NCBI GenBank assembly: GCA_902785365.1
Contig: CACZYC010000022.1
Location: forward strand, 1-35,994
Length of the DNA stretch: 35,994 nt
From: an uncultured Ruminococcus sp.
GTDB taxonomy: Bacteria > Bacillota > Clostridia > Oscillospirales > Acutalibacteraceae
Direction of reading: 5' to 3'
Shown: piece after piece, positions 7,503 through 14,445 of the stretch
How positions within the stretch are numbered: the first letter of the stretch is position 1
Layout of the letters: every line of letters begins with the position of its first letter
Notes under the pieces: generated by a model
Databases searched by the model: none
Told to the model about the DNA's origin: nothing
What the model saw: the letters and a program-made list of their open reading frames with translations, nothing else
Position numbers and translations under genes: made by a program

Positions 7503-7521
7503 TAATTATGGAGGATAACTG

Positions 7522-8217
7522 ATGAAACACGGTAAGAAATATGTCGAGAGCGCAAAGCTTGTCGACAGAGCAAAATTATATGATATTGACGAGGCGCTTG
7601 ATACAGTTGTAAAGACTGCTACTGCTAAGTTTGACGAAACAGTCGAGCTTCACGTAAGACTCGGTGTTGACGGTCGTCACGCTGACCAGCAGGTAAGAGG
7701 CGCAATCGTTCTTCCTAACGGTACAGGTAAATCCGTTAAGGTTCTCGCAATCTGCAAGGGCCCCAACGAAGATGTTGCCAAAGAGGCAGGCGCTGACTTT
7801 GTAGGCGCTGAGGATATGACTCAGAAAATCCAGCAGGAAAACTGGATGGACTTCGACGTACTCGTTACAACACCCGACTGTATGGGTCTTGTAGGTCGTC
7901 TTGGTAGAATCCTCGGCCCCCGCGGTCTTATGCCTAACCCCAAGGCTGGTACTGTTACTCCCGATATCGGCAGAGCTATCAAAGAGGCAAAAGCCGGTAA
8001 GATTGAGTATCGTCTTGACAAGACAAACATCATCCACTGCCCCATAGGCAAGGTAAGCTTCGGTTCCGAGAAGCTCCAGGAGAACTTTACAGCTCTTATG
8101 GACGCGATTATCAAGGCTAAGCCCGCTGCCGCAAAAGGTCAGTACATTAAATCCTGCGCGGTAACTTCAACAATGGGACCGTCTGTAAAGATCAGCCCCA
8201 CAAAGTTTACTACGTAA
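7522..8217 (+). CDS. rplA: Ribosomal protein uL1
   Basis: uL1 forms the mobile L1 stalk at the ribosomal E site and is a known autoregulator of the L11-L1 message. The protein is 231 residues, the usual bacterial length, with the family signature around [20 protein letters not shown] (about 115-134) and the C-terminal [20 protein letters not shown] block. An ATTATGGAGG ribosome binding site precedes the ATG. The preceding 28-base hairpin resembles its own rRNA target. Confidence 0.97.
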   Translation: MKHGKKYVESAKLVDRAKLYDIDEALDTVVKTATAKFDETVELHVRLGVDGRHADQQVRGAIVLPNGTGKSVKVLAICKGPNEDVAKEAGADFVGAEDMTQKIQQENWMDFDVLVTTPDCMGLVGRLGRILGPRGLMPNPKAGTVTPDIGRAIKEAKAGKIEYRLDKTNIIHCPIGKVSFGSEKLQENFTALMDAIIKAKPAAAKGQYIKSCAVTSTMGPSVKISPTKFTT

Positions 8218-8236
8218 GGAAAACCAACTTTACAAG

Positions 8237-8287
8237 TTACACTTCGGTGTAATATATAATTTCTCACATAATTAATCTGTGAGAAAT
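8237..8287 (+). other. Two stem-loops after rplA
   Basis: TTACAC/GTGTAA (8237-8242 with 8247-8252) is capped by a UUCG tetraloop, and ATTTCTCACA/TGTGAGAAAT (8259-8268 with 8278-8287) forms a 10-bp stem. Neither has a downstream U-run, so they are more likely 3'-end stabilisers or processing sites of the upstream message than terminators. Confidence 0.5.
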
Positions 8288-8297
8288 AAAAAATCTT

Positions 8298-8440
8298 CTG
8301 GTTAATTACAACGCTAGTCTGACGCGTAGCGCAGTTTGAATTAGTGGATTAACCAGTGAGATATAAAAGAATCGCTTATTCTAAAGACAGTAGGTATCAG
8401 TTGATGTAAGCTATTTAAAAGCGCCTACCGAGGAAGATGC
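8298..8440 (+). ncRNA. L10 leader RNA (rplJ-rplL autoregulatory element)
   Basis: The 5' part is a nested hairpin: CTGGTTAAT/ATTAACCAG (8298-8306 with 8348-8356) enclosing CGCTA/TAGCG (8312-8316 with 8327-8331). The 3' part has the recognisable L10-leader core AAAGACAGTAGG..GTAAGC..CCTACCGAGG, with GTAGG (8390-8394) pairing CCTAC (8424-8428). In Firmicutes the L10(L12)4 complex binds this leader and promotes termination at a following attenuator, which is present here at 8459. Exact boundaries are approximate. Confidence 0.82.
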
Positions 8441-8458
8441 AATTAGTTTGTATTACTC

Positions 8459-8492
8459 TCTCCTCATGTCTTTGCGTGAGGAGATTATTTTT
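8459..8492 (+). terminator. Attenuator of rplJ-rplL
   Basis: An 8-bp perfect stem TCTCCTCA/TGAGGAGA (8459-8466 with 8477-8484), extendable by wobble pairs, is followed by TTATTTTT. It lies 19 bases after the L10 leader core, and the leader's GAGGAAGA (about 8429-8436) is complementary enough to its 5' arm to serve as antiterminator. Confidence 0.85.
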
Positions 8493-8666
8493 AGATTTGG
8501 CGATATTTTAAAGAAAAGCCGAGGCTCGGAGCCCTCGATTAACGACTGGCGAGGACTAAGCTGTGAAGAACACCAAAGTGTTCGCAACAGATTAGACGAG
8601 TGGGAGTTAAGAGAGGAAAAGCGAAGAGCAACGAGGCTGGACAAACTTAATATGGAGGTGAAAATA
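8493..8666 (+). other. Post-attenuator leader of rplJ
   Basis: These 174 bases lie between the attenuator and the TTG start of rplJ. They hold a perfect GAACAC/GTGTTC hairpin with a CAAA loop near 8569-8584 and a GGCT/AGCC hairpin near 8523-8533. The stretch stays open in the rplJ frame from a TTG at 8448, but no ribosome binding site suits that start and the first part would run through the attenuator. I treat it as untranslated, with modest certainty. Confidence 0.5.
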
Positions 8667-9383
8667 TTGCCAAGCAAAAGTGTTTTAGAAGCTAAGCAAG
8701 CTATCGTAAACGAACTTTCAGAGAGACTTAAAGCCTCTTGTGTAGGTGTTGTTGTAAGTTACAAGGGTATTAACGTTGAGGACGATACAAAACTCCGTAA
8801 GGAACTTCGTGAGAACGGCGTTAACTACACAGTAGTAAAGAACACTCTGCTCAGAAGAGCTACAGCTGAGGTAGGTCTTACCGAGATGGATGACGTTCTC
8901 GTAGGGTCAACAGCTCTCGCTACATCTGATGACGATTACACAGCTGCCGCGAGAATTCTCGCTAACTATGCCAAGAAGAATGACTTCTTCGAGATTAAGG
9001 CAGGTTATATGGACGGCGCCGTAGTTGATTTGGATACTATCGACCACCTTGCTAAGCTGCCGACACGCGAGGTTCTTCTCGCGAATGTTCTCGGCGCGTT
9101 CCAGGCTCCTATCGCATCCTTTGCGCGTGCCGTACAGGCTATCGTTGACAAGGGCGGCGTAGAGAATTGCGAACCCGCTCAGAAGGAAGACACAGCTGAG
9201 GAAGCTCCCGCAGAGGAGACTAAAGCTGAAGAGGCTCCTGCAGAGGAGGCTAAGGCTGAAGAGGCTCCCGCAGAGGAGGCTAAGGCTGAAGAGGCTCCCG
9301 CAGAGGAAGCTAAGGCTGAAGAAGCTCCCGCAGAGGAGGCTAAGGCTGAAGAGGCTCCCGCAGAGGAAGCTGCTGAGGAATAA
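8667..9383 (+). CDS. rplJ: Ribosomal protein uL10 with acidic repeat tail
   Basis: uL10 is the stalk base that anchors bL12 dimers to 23S rRNA, and it represses its own operon. The ordinary L10 body spans about 1-170 (MPSKSVLEAKQAIV, ASCVGVVVSYKGI, YTVVKNTLLRRA, then LANVLGAFQAPIASFARAVQAI). It is followed by about 65 residues of AEEAPAEEAK decads, six units encoded by 30-bp tandem repeats, giving 238 residues against about 165-175 usual. The start is TTG at 8667, with GGAGGTG 7 bases before; in-frame upstream codons are ignored. It precedes rplL by 62 bases. Confidence 0.93.
   Translation: MPSKSVLEAKQAIVNELSERLKASCVGVVVSYKGINVEDDTKLRKELRENGVNYTVVKNTLLRRATAEVGLTEMDDVLVGSTALATSDDDYTAAARILANYAKKNDFFEIKAGYMDGAVVDLDTIDHLAKLPTREVLLANVLGAFQAPIASFARAVQAIVDKGGVENCEPAQKEDTAEEAPAEETKAEEAPAEEAKAEEAPAEEAKAEEAPAEEAKAEEAPAEEAKAEEAPAEEAAEE
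9195..9371 (+). repeat. 30-bp tandem repeat in the 3' end of rplJ
   Basis: Five full 30-bp units (9195, 9225, 9255, 9285 and 9315) and a sixth of 27 bp differ at only a few, mostly synonymous positions. Each encodes AEEAPAEEAK or a near variant. Such arrays readily change copy number by slippage, so tail length may vary between strains. Confidence 0.92.
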
Positions 9384-9445
9384 TTAAATTTCCTCAAAAG
9401 AATTATTATTAGAAAATTATTACTATTATATGGAGGTAAATTACA

Positions 9446-9823
9446 ATGGCATCTGATAAGATTACTGCTATTATTGAAGAATTAAAAGGCCTCACAGTGC
9501 TCGAGCTCGCAGATCTCGTTCACGCTGTAGAGGATGAATTTGGTGTATCCGCTGCCGCAGCTGTTGCGGTTGCAGGTCCTGCCGCAGGCGGCGAAGACGC
9601 TGCTGCTGAGAAGTCTGAGTTTGACGTAGAACTCAAGTCCGCTGGCGCGAAGAAAATCAACGTTATCAAGGTTGTTCGTGAGATCACAGGTCTCGGTCTT
9701 AAAGAGGCTAAGGCTCTCGTTGACGGCGCTCCCAAGACTCTTAAGGAAGGCGTTTCCAAGGAAGACGCTGAGGAAATCAAGAGCAAGCTCGAAGAAGCAG
9801 GCGCTGAGGTTGAACTCAAATAA
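9446..9823 (+). CDS. rplL: Ribosomal protein bL12 (L7/L12)
   Basis: bL12 is the multi-copy stalk protein that recruits translational GTPases. It is 125 residues: an N-terminal dimerisation domain ([20 protein letters not shown]), an alanine-rich hinge (about 35-55) and the C-terminal factor-binding domain ([20 protein letters not shown], ending GAEVELK). The ribosome binding site is TATGGAGG. It is the last gene of the cluster, directly followed by a strong terminator, and rpoB is not next, which is unusual for this cluster. Confidence 0.97.
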   Translation: MASDKITAIIEELKGLTVLELADLVHAVEDEFGVSAAAAVAVAGPAAGGEDAAAEKSEFDVELKSAGAKKINVIKVVREITGLGLKEAKALVDGAPKTLKEGVSKEDAEEIKSKLEEAGAEVELK

Positions 9824-9839
9824 TTATTCTTTATTGAAC

Positions 9840-9869
9840 AGAGCATCGCGTAAGCGGTGCTCTTTTTTT
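9840..9869 (+). terminator. Terminator after rplL
   Basis: A 10-bp stem AGAGCATCGC/GCGGTGCTCT (9840-9849 with 9854-9863, one mispair) has a GTAA loop and is followed by at least six T. It closes the ribosomal operon. Confidence 0.9.
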
Positions 9870-9898
9870 GCGTTTAGGTAAAACTAAGTCTAATAATC

Positions 9899-9938
9899 AA
9901 AACACCTCTTGGAATACTAAAACCAAGAGGTGTTTTTT
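9899..9938 (+). terminator. Second terminator downstream of rplL
   Basis: A perfect 14-bp stem (9899-9912 with 9923-9936) closes a 10-nt loop and ends in a T-run (TTTTTTCT). It lies 30 bp after the first rplL terminator and 35 bp before the small gene at 9972. No plus-strand gene lies between the two terminators, so it acts either as a back-up terminator or as a leader attenuator for the small gene. Confidence 0.8.
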
Positions 9939-9971
9939 CTCACTGACAAACTAATTTACAAGGTGATTATT

Positions 9972-10100
9972 ATGTATGAAGAAAAAGAAGTCAAAACAGA
10001 TAAAAGCGATGAACAAAAAGTCCCGCTCGAATGTCCGCCCCGCGAGAACAAGACCGTCGTAGAACCGATAGAGGATATAAAAGACAAGATAGAGTTTTAA
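9972..10100 (+). CDS. Possible small protein, 42 residues
   Basis: I do not recognise this protein. The frame runs ATG to TAA with an AAGGTG ribosome binding site 7 bases before the ATG, and encodes a highly charged, soluble 42-residue peptide beginning MYEEKEVKTDKSDEQ and ending DIKDKIEF, with one cysteine in a CPPR segment. It has no clear promoter of its own beyond the terminator-like hairpin upstream, and it ends exactly one base before the stop codon of the convergent membrane protein gene. Translation is plausible but unproven. Confidence 0.42.
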   Translation: MYEEKEVKTDKSDEQKVPLECPPRENKTVVEPIEDIKDKIEF

Positions 10101-10889
10101 TTATTTCAAAAGCTCAACAGGAATTGCTATCCATTCGCGCACGAGCATTGTGGGATAGCAGAGGATTCCTGTTTTGTTGTTGTGTGAGTTGACAGCATAA
10201 ATTTCGCTGTGGATTCCCTGCTTCTCGGCGATAATCCGTGCGCGAAACTGGTGGTAGCTGTCGGTGACAATCGCCATATTCTTGTTGAGATTTTTGTCTT
10301 TGATTATTCTATAAGAAAACTCTATGTTTTCCTTGGTGTTGGCGGCTTTGTCTTCAATCAAAAGGCGTTCGGGGGAGATGCCTTGTTTTACAAGGCTCTC
10401 ATACATACACTGAGCTTCGCTCACAGGCTCGTTTGCGCCTTGACCGCCTGTCAGTACAGCCGAGGCTTTCGGGTGGGCTTTGAGGTATTGCTCAGCGGCG
10501 TCAATTCTCTGCTGTAATAGCGCGCTTGCTCCCCAGGGCTTGACTTCGGCGCCCAGTACTACGGCAGTGGGGGAGCTGTTTTCAACGGGAGCTTTTAAGC
10601 TGAAGCCTACTATAAATCCGCTTATTACCACAGCGTAAACAGAAAATAAAGCGACGATGACGCTGAAGAACCGCCAAAGAAACTTTGAAAACTTATTTCT
10701 ATAAAAGAATTCTTTAACAGAATTATAATTTTTTTCAAAACCAAATCTGAATATCAGAAACAGGCATATAAGTACGCCCAGTATATTTCCCGGGTTCAGA
10801 ACCAGTAACATAACAAACGGCGCTATGAACCAAACCAGAAAAAACAGCGAGGCGACTGTAATAATACTTCTGAAAACCTTCATAAACAT
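10101..10889 (-). CDS. YdcF/SanA-type (DUF218) membrane protein
   Basis: This 262-residue protein has three hydrophobic segments in its first about 100 residues, then a DUF218 domain: AVVLGAEV, the LLQQRIDAAEQYLKAHP helix, VLTGGQGANEPVSEAQCMY, EDKAANTKENIEFS and IVTDSYHQFRARIIAEKQGI. These are the hallmarks of YdcF/SanA/ElyC proteins, which are linked to envelope integrity and for some members bind S-adenosylmethionine. The substrate is unknown. The start at 10889 follows GGAAGTGA at good spacing, and longer in-frame starts upstream have no such site. It is transcribed alone towards the small gene at 9972. Confidence 0.85.
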   Translation of the reverse strand: MFMKVFRSIITVASLFFLVWFIAPFVMLLVLNPGNILGVLICLFLIFRFGFEKNYNSVKEFFYRNKFSKFLWRFFSVIVALFSVYAVVISGFIVGFSLKAPVENSSPTAVVLGAEVKPWGASALLQQRIDAAEQYLKAHPKASAVLTGGQGANEPVSEAQCMYESLVKQGISPERLLIEDKAANTKENIEFSYRIIKDKNLNKNMAIVTDSYHQFRARIIAEKQGIHSEIYAVNSHNNKTGILCYPTMLVREWIAIPVELLK

Positions 10890-10938
10890 AATATCACTTC
10901 CAAAATAATTATACAGGGATGTGGATATTATTTCAAGC

Positions 10939-10971
10939 AAAAACGCCTCGGCTTTTACCGAGGCGTTTTTT
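10939..10971 (-). terminator. Terminator of the NifU-like/GGGtGRT operon
   Basis: A perfect 13-bp stem (10939-10951 with 10958-10970) closes a 6-nt loop. T-runs follow on both strands. It lies 28 bp after the stop codon of the minus-strand GGGtGRT gene and upstream of the YdcF-like gene. Confidence 0.88.
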
Positions 10972-10998
10972 TATGCGTTACGTATTAAGAATTACAAA

Positions 10999-11997
10999 TT
11001 ACTTAAGGCTGTTCTGTACAGCAACCGCAACAGCAACTGTAGCGCCGACCATGGGGTTGTTGCCCATTCCGAGGAAGCCCATCATTTCAACGTGAGCGGG
11101 GACGGAAGAGGAACCGGCAAACTGTGCGTCACTGTGCATACGTCCCATTGTGTCTGTCATACCATAGGAAGCGGGGCCCGCCGCCATATTGTCGGGATGC
11201 AGAGTTCTGCCTGTACCGCCGCCCGAAGCAACGGAGAAGTACTTCTTGCCCTGCTCGTTGCACTCTTTCTTGTAAGTGCCTGCAACAGGATGCTGGAAGC
11301 GTGTGGGGTTGGTTGAGTTACCTGTGATACTCACGTCAACGCCCTCTTTGTGCATAATAGCAACGCCTTCTCTGACGTCGTCAGCGCCGTAGCAGCGTAC
11401 GTTAGCTCTCTCGCCGTCGGAGTAGGGGATTTCCTTAACTATCTTGAGCTCGCCCGAGAAATAGTCAAACTGAGTCTGAACATAGGTGAAGCCGTTGATT
11501 CTGGAAATAATCTGAGCGGCGTCCTTGCCGAGACCGTTGAGAATAACTCTGAGGGGGTTCTCTCTTACCTTGTTAGCGTTACGAACGATACCGATAGCGC
11601 CCTCGGCAGCAGCGAAACTCTCGTGACCCGCGAGGAACGCGAAGCACTTACTCTCGTTGGAGAGGAGCATAGCGGCGAGGTTGCCGTGGCCTAAACCAAC
11701 CTTGCGGTTTTCGGCAACAGAACCGTCGATACAGAAGCTCTGTAAGCCTTCGCCGATGTATTTAGCGGCTTCCTCAGCGTTCTTAGCGCCCGCCTTAAGA
11801 GCGATAGCGGCGCCTACACAGTATGCCCAGCATACGTTCTCAAAGCAGATGGGCTGAATGCCTTTAGCGATTTCATAAGGGTCAAAGCCTGCGGCTTTGC
11901 AGATTTCACGGCTTTCCTCTACGGATGAGATACCATACTGAGCGAGAACGCCGTTAATTTTTTCTATTCTTCTGTCATAATTTTCAAATAAAGCCAT
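10999..11997 (-). CDS. GGGtGRT family protein, function unknown
   Basis: This 332-residue soluble protein contains GGGTGRT at 259-265 within FSVASGGGTGRTLHPDN, followed by a glycine/methionine-rich block (GMTDTMGRMHSDAQF, then MMGFLGMGNNPMVGATVAV). I recall the annotation GGGtGRT protein for this family, named for that motif, with no established activity. Other conserved-looking features are several cysteines near 48-56 (ICFENVCWAYC) and GHGNLAAML. It begins 15 bases after the NifU-like gene, and its GGGAGG ribosome binding site overlaps that gene's stop codon. The pairing suggests that the two act together, perhaps in metal or Fe-S handling, which is inference only. Confidence 0.82.
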   Translation of the reverse strand: MALFENYDRRIEKINGVLAQYGISSVEESREICKAAGFDPYEIAKGIQPICFENVCWAYCVGAAIALKAGAKNAEEAAKYIGEGLQSFCIDGSVAENRKVGLGHGNLAAMLLSNESKCFAFLAGHESFAAAEGAIGIVRNANKVRENPLRVILNGLGKDAAQIISRINGFTYVQTQFDYFSGELKIVKEIPYSDGERANVRCYGADDVREGVAIMHKEGVDVSITGNSTNPTRFQHPVAGTYKKECNEQGKKYFSVASGGGTGRTLHPDNMAAGPASYGMTDTMGRMHSDAQFAGSSSVPAHVEMMGFLGMGNNPMVGATVAVAVAVQNSLK

Positions 11998-12012
11998 TAA
12001 TGCACGCCTCCC

Positions 12013-12705
12013 TTATTCCTTACGCGGGTCAATATATTTTGCCGCGTTTTCAAACTGACCGTAGTGGCCTGTCGCTTTCTTCATAGCTTCGTCAGCGTTC
12101 ATACCGCCTTTGATGAAGTCCATCATCTTGCCGAAGCTTAAGAACTCATAGCCGATAACTTCGTCGTCAGCGCTGAGAGCGAGACGTGTGCAGTAGCCCT
12201 CTGTCATCTCAAGATAACGGGGACCTTTTTCCTTTGTGGCGAACATTGTACCGACCTGTGAACGGAGACCTTTGCCGAGGTCCTCGAGAGAAGCGCCGAC
12301 AAGAAGACCGCCCTCGGAGAACGCTGACTGTGTTCTGCCGTAAACAATCTGAAGGAACAATTCTCTCATAGCTGTGTTGATAGCGTCACAGACGAGGTCT
12401 GTGTTGAGAGCCTCAAGTAATGTTTTGCCGATGAGGATTTCGGAAGCCATAGCCGCGGAATGAGTCATTCCCGAACATCCGATTGTCTCTACCAGAGCTT
12501 CCTCGATGATTCCGTCTTTAACGTTGAGTGTGAGCTTGCAGGCTCCCTGCTGAGGAGCGCACCAGCCGATACCGTGCGTAAAGCCCGAAATATCCTTGAT
12601 TTCTTTTGCCTGAACCCATTTGCCCTCCTCGGGGATGGGAGCGGGACCGTGATATGCGCCCTTGGCAACGGGACACATTTCCGATACTTCTGCTGTGTAA
12701 TTCAT
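12013..12705 (-). CDS. NifU/IscU-like scaffold domain protein
   Basis: This 230-residue protein has a block resembling the IscU/NifU N-terminal scaffold fold: LTLNVKDGIIEEALVETIGCSGM, with C77 of GCSGM aligning with the central scaffold cysteine, then a helix ASEILIGKTLLEAL. Further cysteines are C11, C49, C56, C106 and one in EGYCTRLA, an arrangement unlike canonical IscU, so a different cluster or metal is possible. The start at 12705 has AAAGGAGG 8 bases upstream; the in-frame TTG two codons earlier is rejected. It is the first gene of a two-gene operon with the GGGtGRT protein and has its own strong promoter. Confidence 0.8.
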   Translation of the reverse strand: MNYTAEVSEMCPVAKGAYHGPAPIPEEGKWVQAKEIKDISGFTHGIGWCAPQQGACKLTLNVKDGIIEEALVETIGCSGMTHSAAMASEILIGKTLLEALNTDLVCDAINTAMRELFLQIVYGRTQSAFSEGGLLVGASLEDLGKGLRSQVGTMFATKEKGPRYLEMTEGYCTRLALSADDEVIGYEFLSFGKMMDFIKGGMNADEAMKKATGHYGQFENAAKYIDPRKE

Positions 12706-12725
12706 AAGCAATTCCTCCTTTGATT

Positions 12726-12759
12726 TTGCATATCCGATAATATCCGCAAGAATGCAAAT
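12726..12759 (-). promoter_or_regulatory. Inverted repeat in the leader of the NifU-like operon
   Basis: TTTGCAT and ATGCAAA form a 7-bp inverted repeat around an inner palindrome GATATTATC between the promoter and the ribosome binding site. It could be an operator or an mRNA hairpin. No known regulator motif is recognised. Confidence 0.4.
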
Positions 12760-12771
12760 ATACCTATAACA

Positions 12772-12800
12772 ATTATAGTTTAATTTGTGAAATACGTCAA
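12772..12800 (-). promoter_or_regulatory. Promoter of the NifU-like/GGGtGRT operon
   Basis: On the minus strand TTGACG (12795-12800) and TATAAT (12772-12777) are spaced by 17 bp, about 67 bp before the start codon. It is a strong near-consensus promoter. Confidence 0.85.
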
Positions 12801-12846
12801 GGAAAAGAGCAAAAAATAAGAATGAAAATTTTTAAATTCTTTCTTT

Positions 12847-13284
12847 TTATAAAAACTCTTCCAACAGTTGTGCCGCGTCTCTTACAAGCAGGGGACAGGG
12901 GCGTTTCTTGTAATAGCCGTCGGTTCTCGCTTCGGGGGCTCCGTTTTCAACGGTTCTGACACCGCTCAGAAGGTCGCGGCAGATTATGGAGCCGTTCTTT
13001 TCCTTAAAGCGTTTGGCAAAGTCCTGAATAAGTTTATAGTGGGCTTTCTTCGCTTCAAAGTCTTTTGGGTCAGAGTAGCCTTTGGCGAGCCCGAGCACCA
13101 TAGCGGCTCCGCTCACAGCTCCGCACACCTCTCTCATTCGTCCCAGACCTCCGCCGAATGACGAGGCGATTTTCGCCGCCGTGTCGTCGTCGAGCCCTGT
13201 GACATCTGAAAACGCCAGCAATACCGCCTGGGAGCAGTTGTATCCTTCTCTGAAAAGTTTTTCAGCCAAATCCGCGTGGTTCAT
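12847..13284 (-). CDS. C_GCAxxG_C_C family protein
   Basis: This 145-residue soluble protein has four spaced cysteines: C17 in GYNCSQAVLLAF, C54 in REVCGAVSGAAMVLGL, C102 (ICRDLL) and C130 (RPCPLLV), plus SSFGGGLGRM before the second. This matches the family known as C_GCAxxG_C_C, common in anaerobes and of unproven but presumed redox or metal-binding role. GGAGGTAAA precedes the ATG. It is a single gene with its own promoter, just upstream of the NifU-like/GGGtGRT operon on the same strand, so the three cysteine-rich products may belong to one process. Confidence 0.88.
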   Translation of the reverse strand: MNHADLAEKLFREGYNCSQAVLLAFSDVTGLDDDTAAKIASSFGGGLGRMREVCGAVSGAAMVLGLAKGYSDPKDFEAKKAHYKLIQDFAKRFKEKNGSIICRDLLSGVRTVENGAPEARTDGYYKKRPCPLLVRDAAQLLEEFL

Positions 13285-13310
13285 ATTTTACCTCCGATAA
13301 TTTTTTCTTA

Positions 13311-13339
13311 ATTTTATCATAAAAAATAAAAGATGTCTA
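13311..13339 (-). promoter_or_regulatory. Promoter of the C_GCAxxG_C_C gene
   Basis: On the minus strand TAGACA (13334-13339) and TAAAAT (13311-13316) are separated by 17 bp, 27 bp before the start codon at 13284. Confidence 0.6.
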
Positions 13340-13426
13340 ATTTTTCAAACGATAAATTTTGAATAAAACTTTACCTTTTCCGCACCCTAAAATTACGGAG
13401 TTTTGAAATATGAAAAGGGTGAAAAT

Positions 13427-13636
13427 ATGGATTATAAAAATTTGACTCATTTAATCAGCGATAGCTATGATTCCCGCAGATACTTTATGAGTTTGCCGAG
13501 CGACATTCAGCTTGAGCTCCACAAATATAACGACAGCATCCGAACATCGGCGGACTTAACAAATATGGTTAATAAGCTCAACGCGGACAAAAACTTCGGC
13601 GCTGTCGAATTTCCGCATGAGTATTTTGTGTATTAG
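13427..13636 (+). CDS. Small hypothetical protein
   Basis: This is a 69-residue soluble protein. The segment SRRYFMSLPSDIQLELHKYNDSIRT followed by a short leucine/asparagine-rich helix resembles short clostridial proteins with a YF-SLP-x-x-(V/I)Q core that I have seen only as hypothetical. The ATG at 13427 has AAGGGTG 6 bases before it; the in-frame TTG at 13403 lacks such a site. No convincing promoter is seen. Repeat E3 begins at the first base after its TAG stop codon, so its natural 3' end is either lost or supplied by the repeat. Confidence 0.6.
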   Translation: MDYKNLTHLISDSYDSRRYFMSLPSDIQLELHKYNDSIRTSADLTNMVNKLNADKNFGAVEFPHEYFVY

Positions 13637-13878
13637 GTCAGTGGTCAGTGGTCAGTGGGCTGCGCAGTAGTCAGTGGTCAGTGAGCAGTGATCAGTGAAT
13701 GTCGAGAACAAAGAAACTGCTAACTTAAAAGTTTAGTTCCCGAACTATTTATAATCATCTAATACTATAAAACAAAGTCTTAGGCTCAACGCAGAACCTA
13801 AGACTTTAATTAGTTTACATCCATATTTCCCGACCACAACTGACCACTGATCACTGATCACTGACTACTGAGAACTGA
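13637..13878. repeat. Interspersed repeat E3 (short, interior-deleted copy)
   Basis: This 242-bp copy is in the same orientation as E1. The left heptad array carries the GGGCTGCGCAG variant shared with E2. The core starts at 13698 and is almost identical to E1 through the 11-bp AAAGTCTTAGG stem and AATTAGTTTACATCCATATT. It then jumps directly to CCCGACCACAACTGACC, lacking the whole interior found in E1 and E2. The right heptads end CTGACTACTGAGAACTGA, identical to the end of E1. Confidence 0.88.
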
Positions 13879-13898
13879 AAAAATCCCTTGGATTTTTT
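13878..13898 (-). terminator. Terminator of nrdG, flush with E3
   Basis: AAAAAATCC (13878-13886) pairs with GGATTTTTT (13890-13898) around CTT. On the minus strand the stem is followed by T-rich sequence that leads straight into E3. It starts one base after the nrdG stop codon. Confidence 0.75.
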
Positions 13899-13899
13899 C

Positions 13900-14442
13900 T
13901 CATTCCCTCACTTTCGTTCCGTCGTAGAGGGTTTCCTCGTTGACGGGGACGGCTTTGCCTTGTTTAAGGCTTTCGGGAACGTCAAGAAAGCGCTGGTTTT
14001 TGCTTCCTCTGAACAGCAGCATAAGACTGCGCTGTTCCTCAATGTACGGGCCGTCTACAAGATAGTCGAGATTCTTGAGGAGTTCCATCCATTCGGGCTT
14101 CTCCTCGCTTCCTGCGACGAGTTCCTCAAAGGTATATCCTGAGTAGCTCATCACGTTTAAACCGTTCTCACGGCATTTGCGGGCTAATTCCGCGAGCTCT
14201 GCCGCCTGGCAGAATGGCTCGCCTCCCGAAAAGGTAATTCCCTGCAGAATTTTGTTCTTCACCGCGATGTTAAGTATCTTGTCAACGTCGCCCGGGTGTC
14301 TGGGTTCAAACGCCCACGTTTCGGGATTGTGACAGCCCTTGCAGTGGTGAGGACAACCCTGCGTAAAAATTGTCATTCTAATGCCCGGGCCGTCAACGAT
14401 ACTTTCGCTGACGACCCCGCTCAGGTTTAATTTTGTACCCAT
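13900..14442 (-). CDS. nrdG: Anaerobic ribonucleotide reductase activating protein
   Basis: NrdG is a radical SAM activase that installs the glycyl radical on NrdD. It is 180 residues with the 4Fe-4S motif C30-x3-C34-x2-C37 in FTQGCPHHCKGCHNP, a GPG segment just before and the SGGEP motif (TFSGGEPF, about 74-81) for S-adenosylmethionine binding. It is co-transcribed with nrdD, starting 3 bases after the nrdD stop codon. Length and motifs are normal for the family. Confidence 0.95.
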   Translation of the reverse strand: MGTKLNLSGVVSESIVDGPGIRMTIFTQGCPHHCKGCHNPETWAFEPRHPGDVDKILNIAVKNKILQGITFSGGEPFCQAAELAELARKCRENGLNVMSYSGYTFEELVAGSEEKPEWMELLKNLDYLVDGPYIEEQRSLMLLFRGSKNQRFLDVPESLKQGKAVPVNEETLYDGTKVRE

Positions 14443-14445
14443 TTT

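Noticed and set aside
8448..8666. N-terminal extension of L10
   Set aside because: The frame would include the attenuator stem and T-run, has no ribosome binding site at its start, and L10 normally begins at the MPSKSV equivalent behind GGAGGTG.
9179..9397. Minus-strand serine/alanine repeat frame
   Set aside because: It is an artefact of the complement of the acidic L10 repeat.
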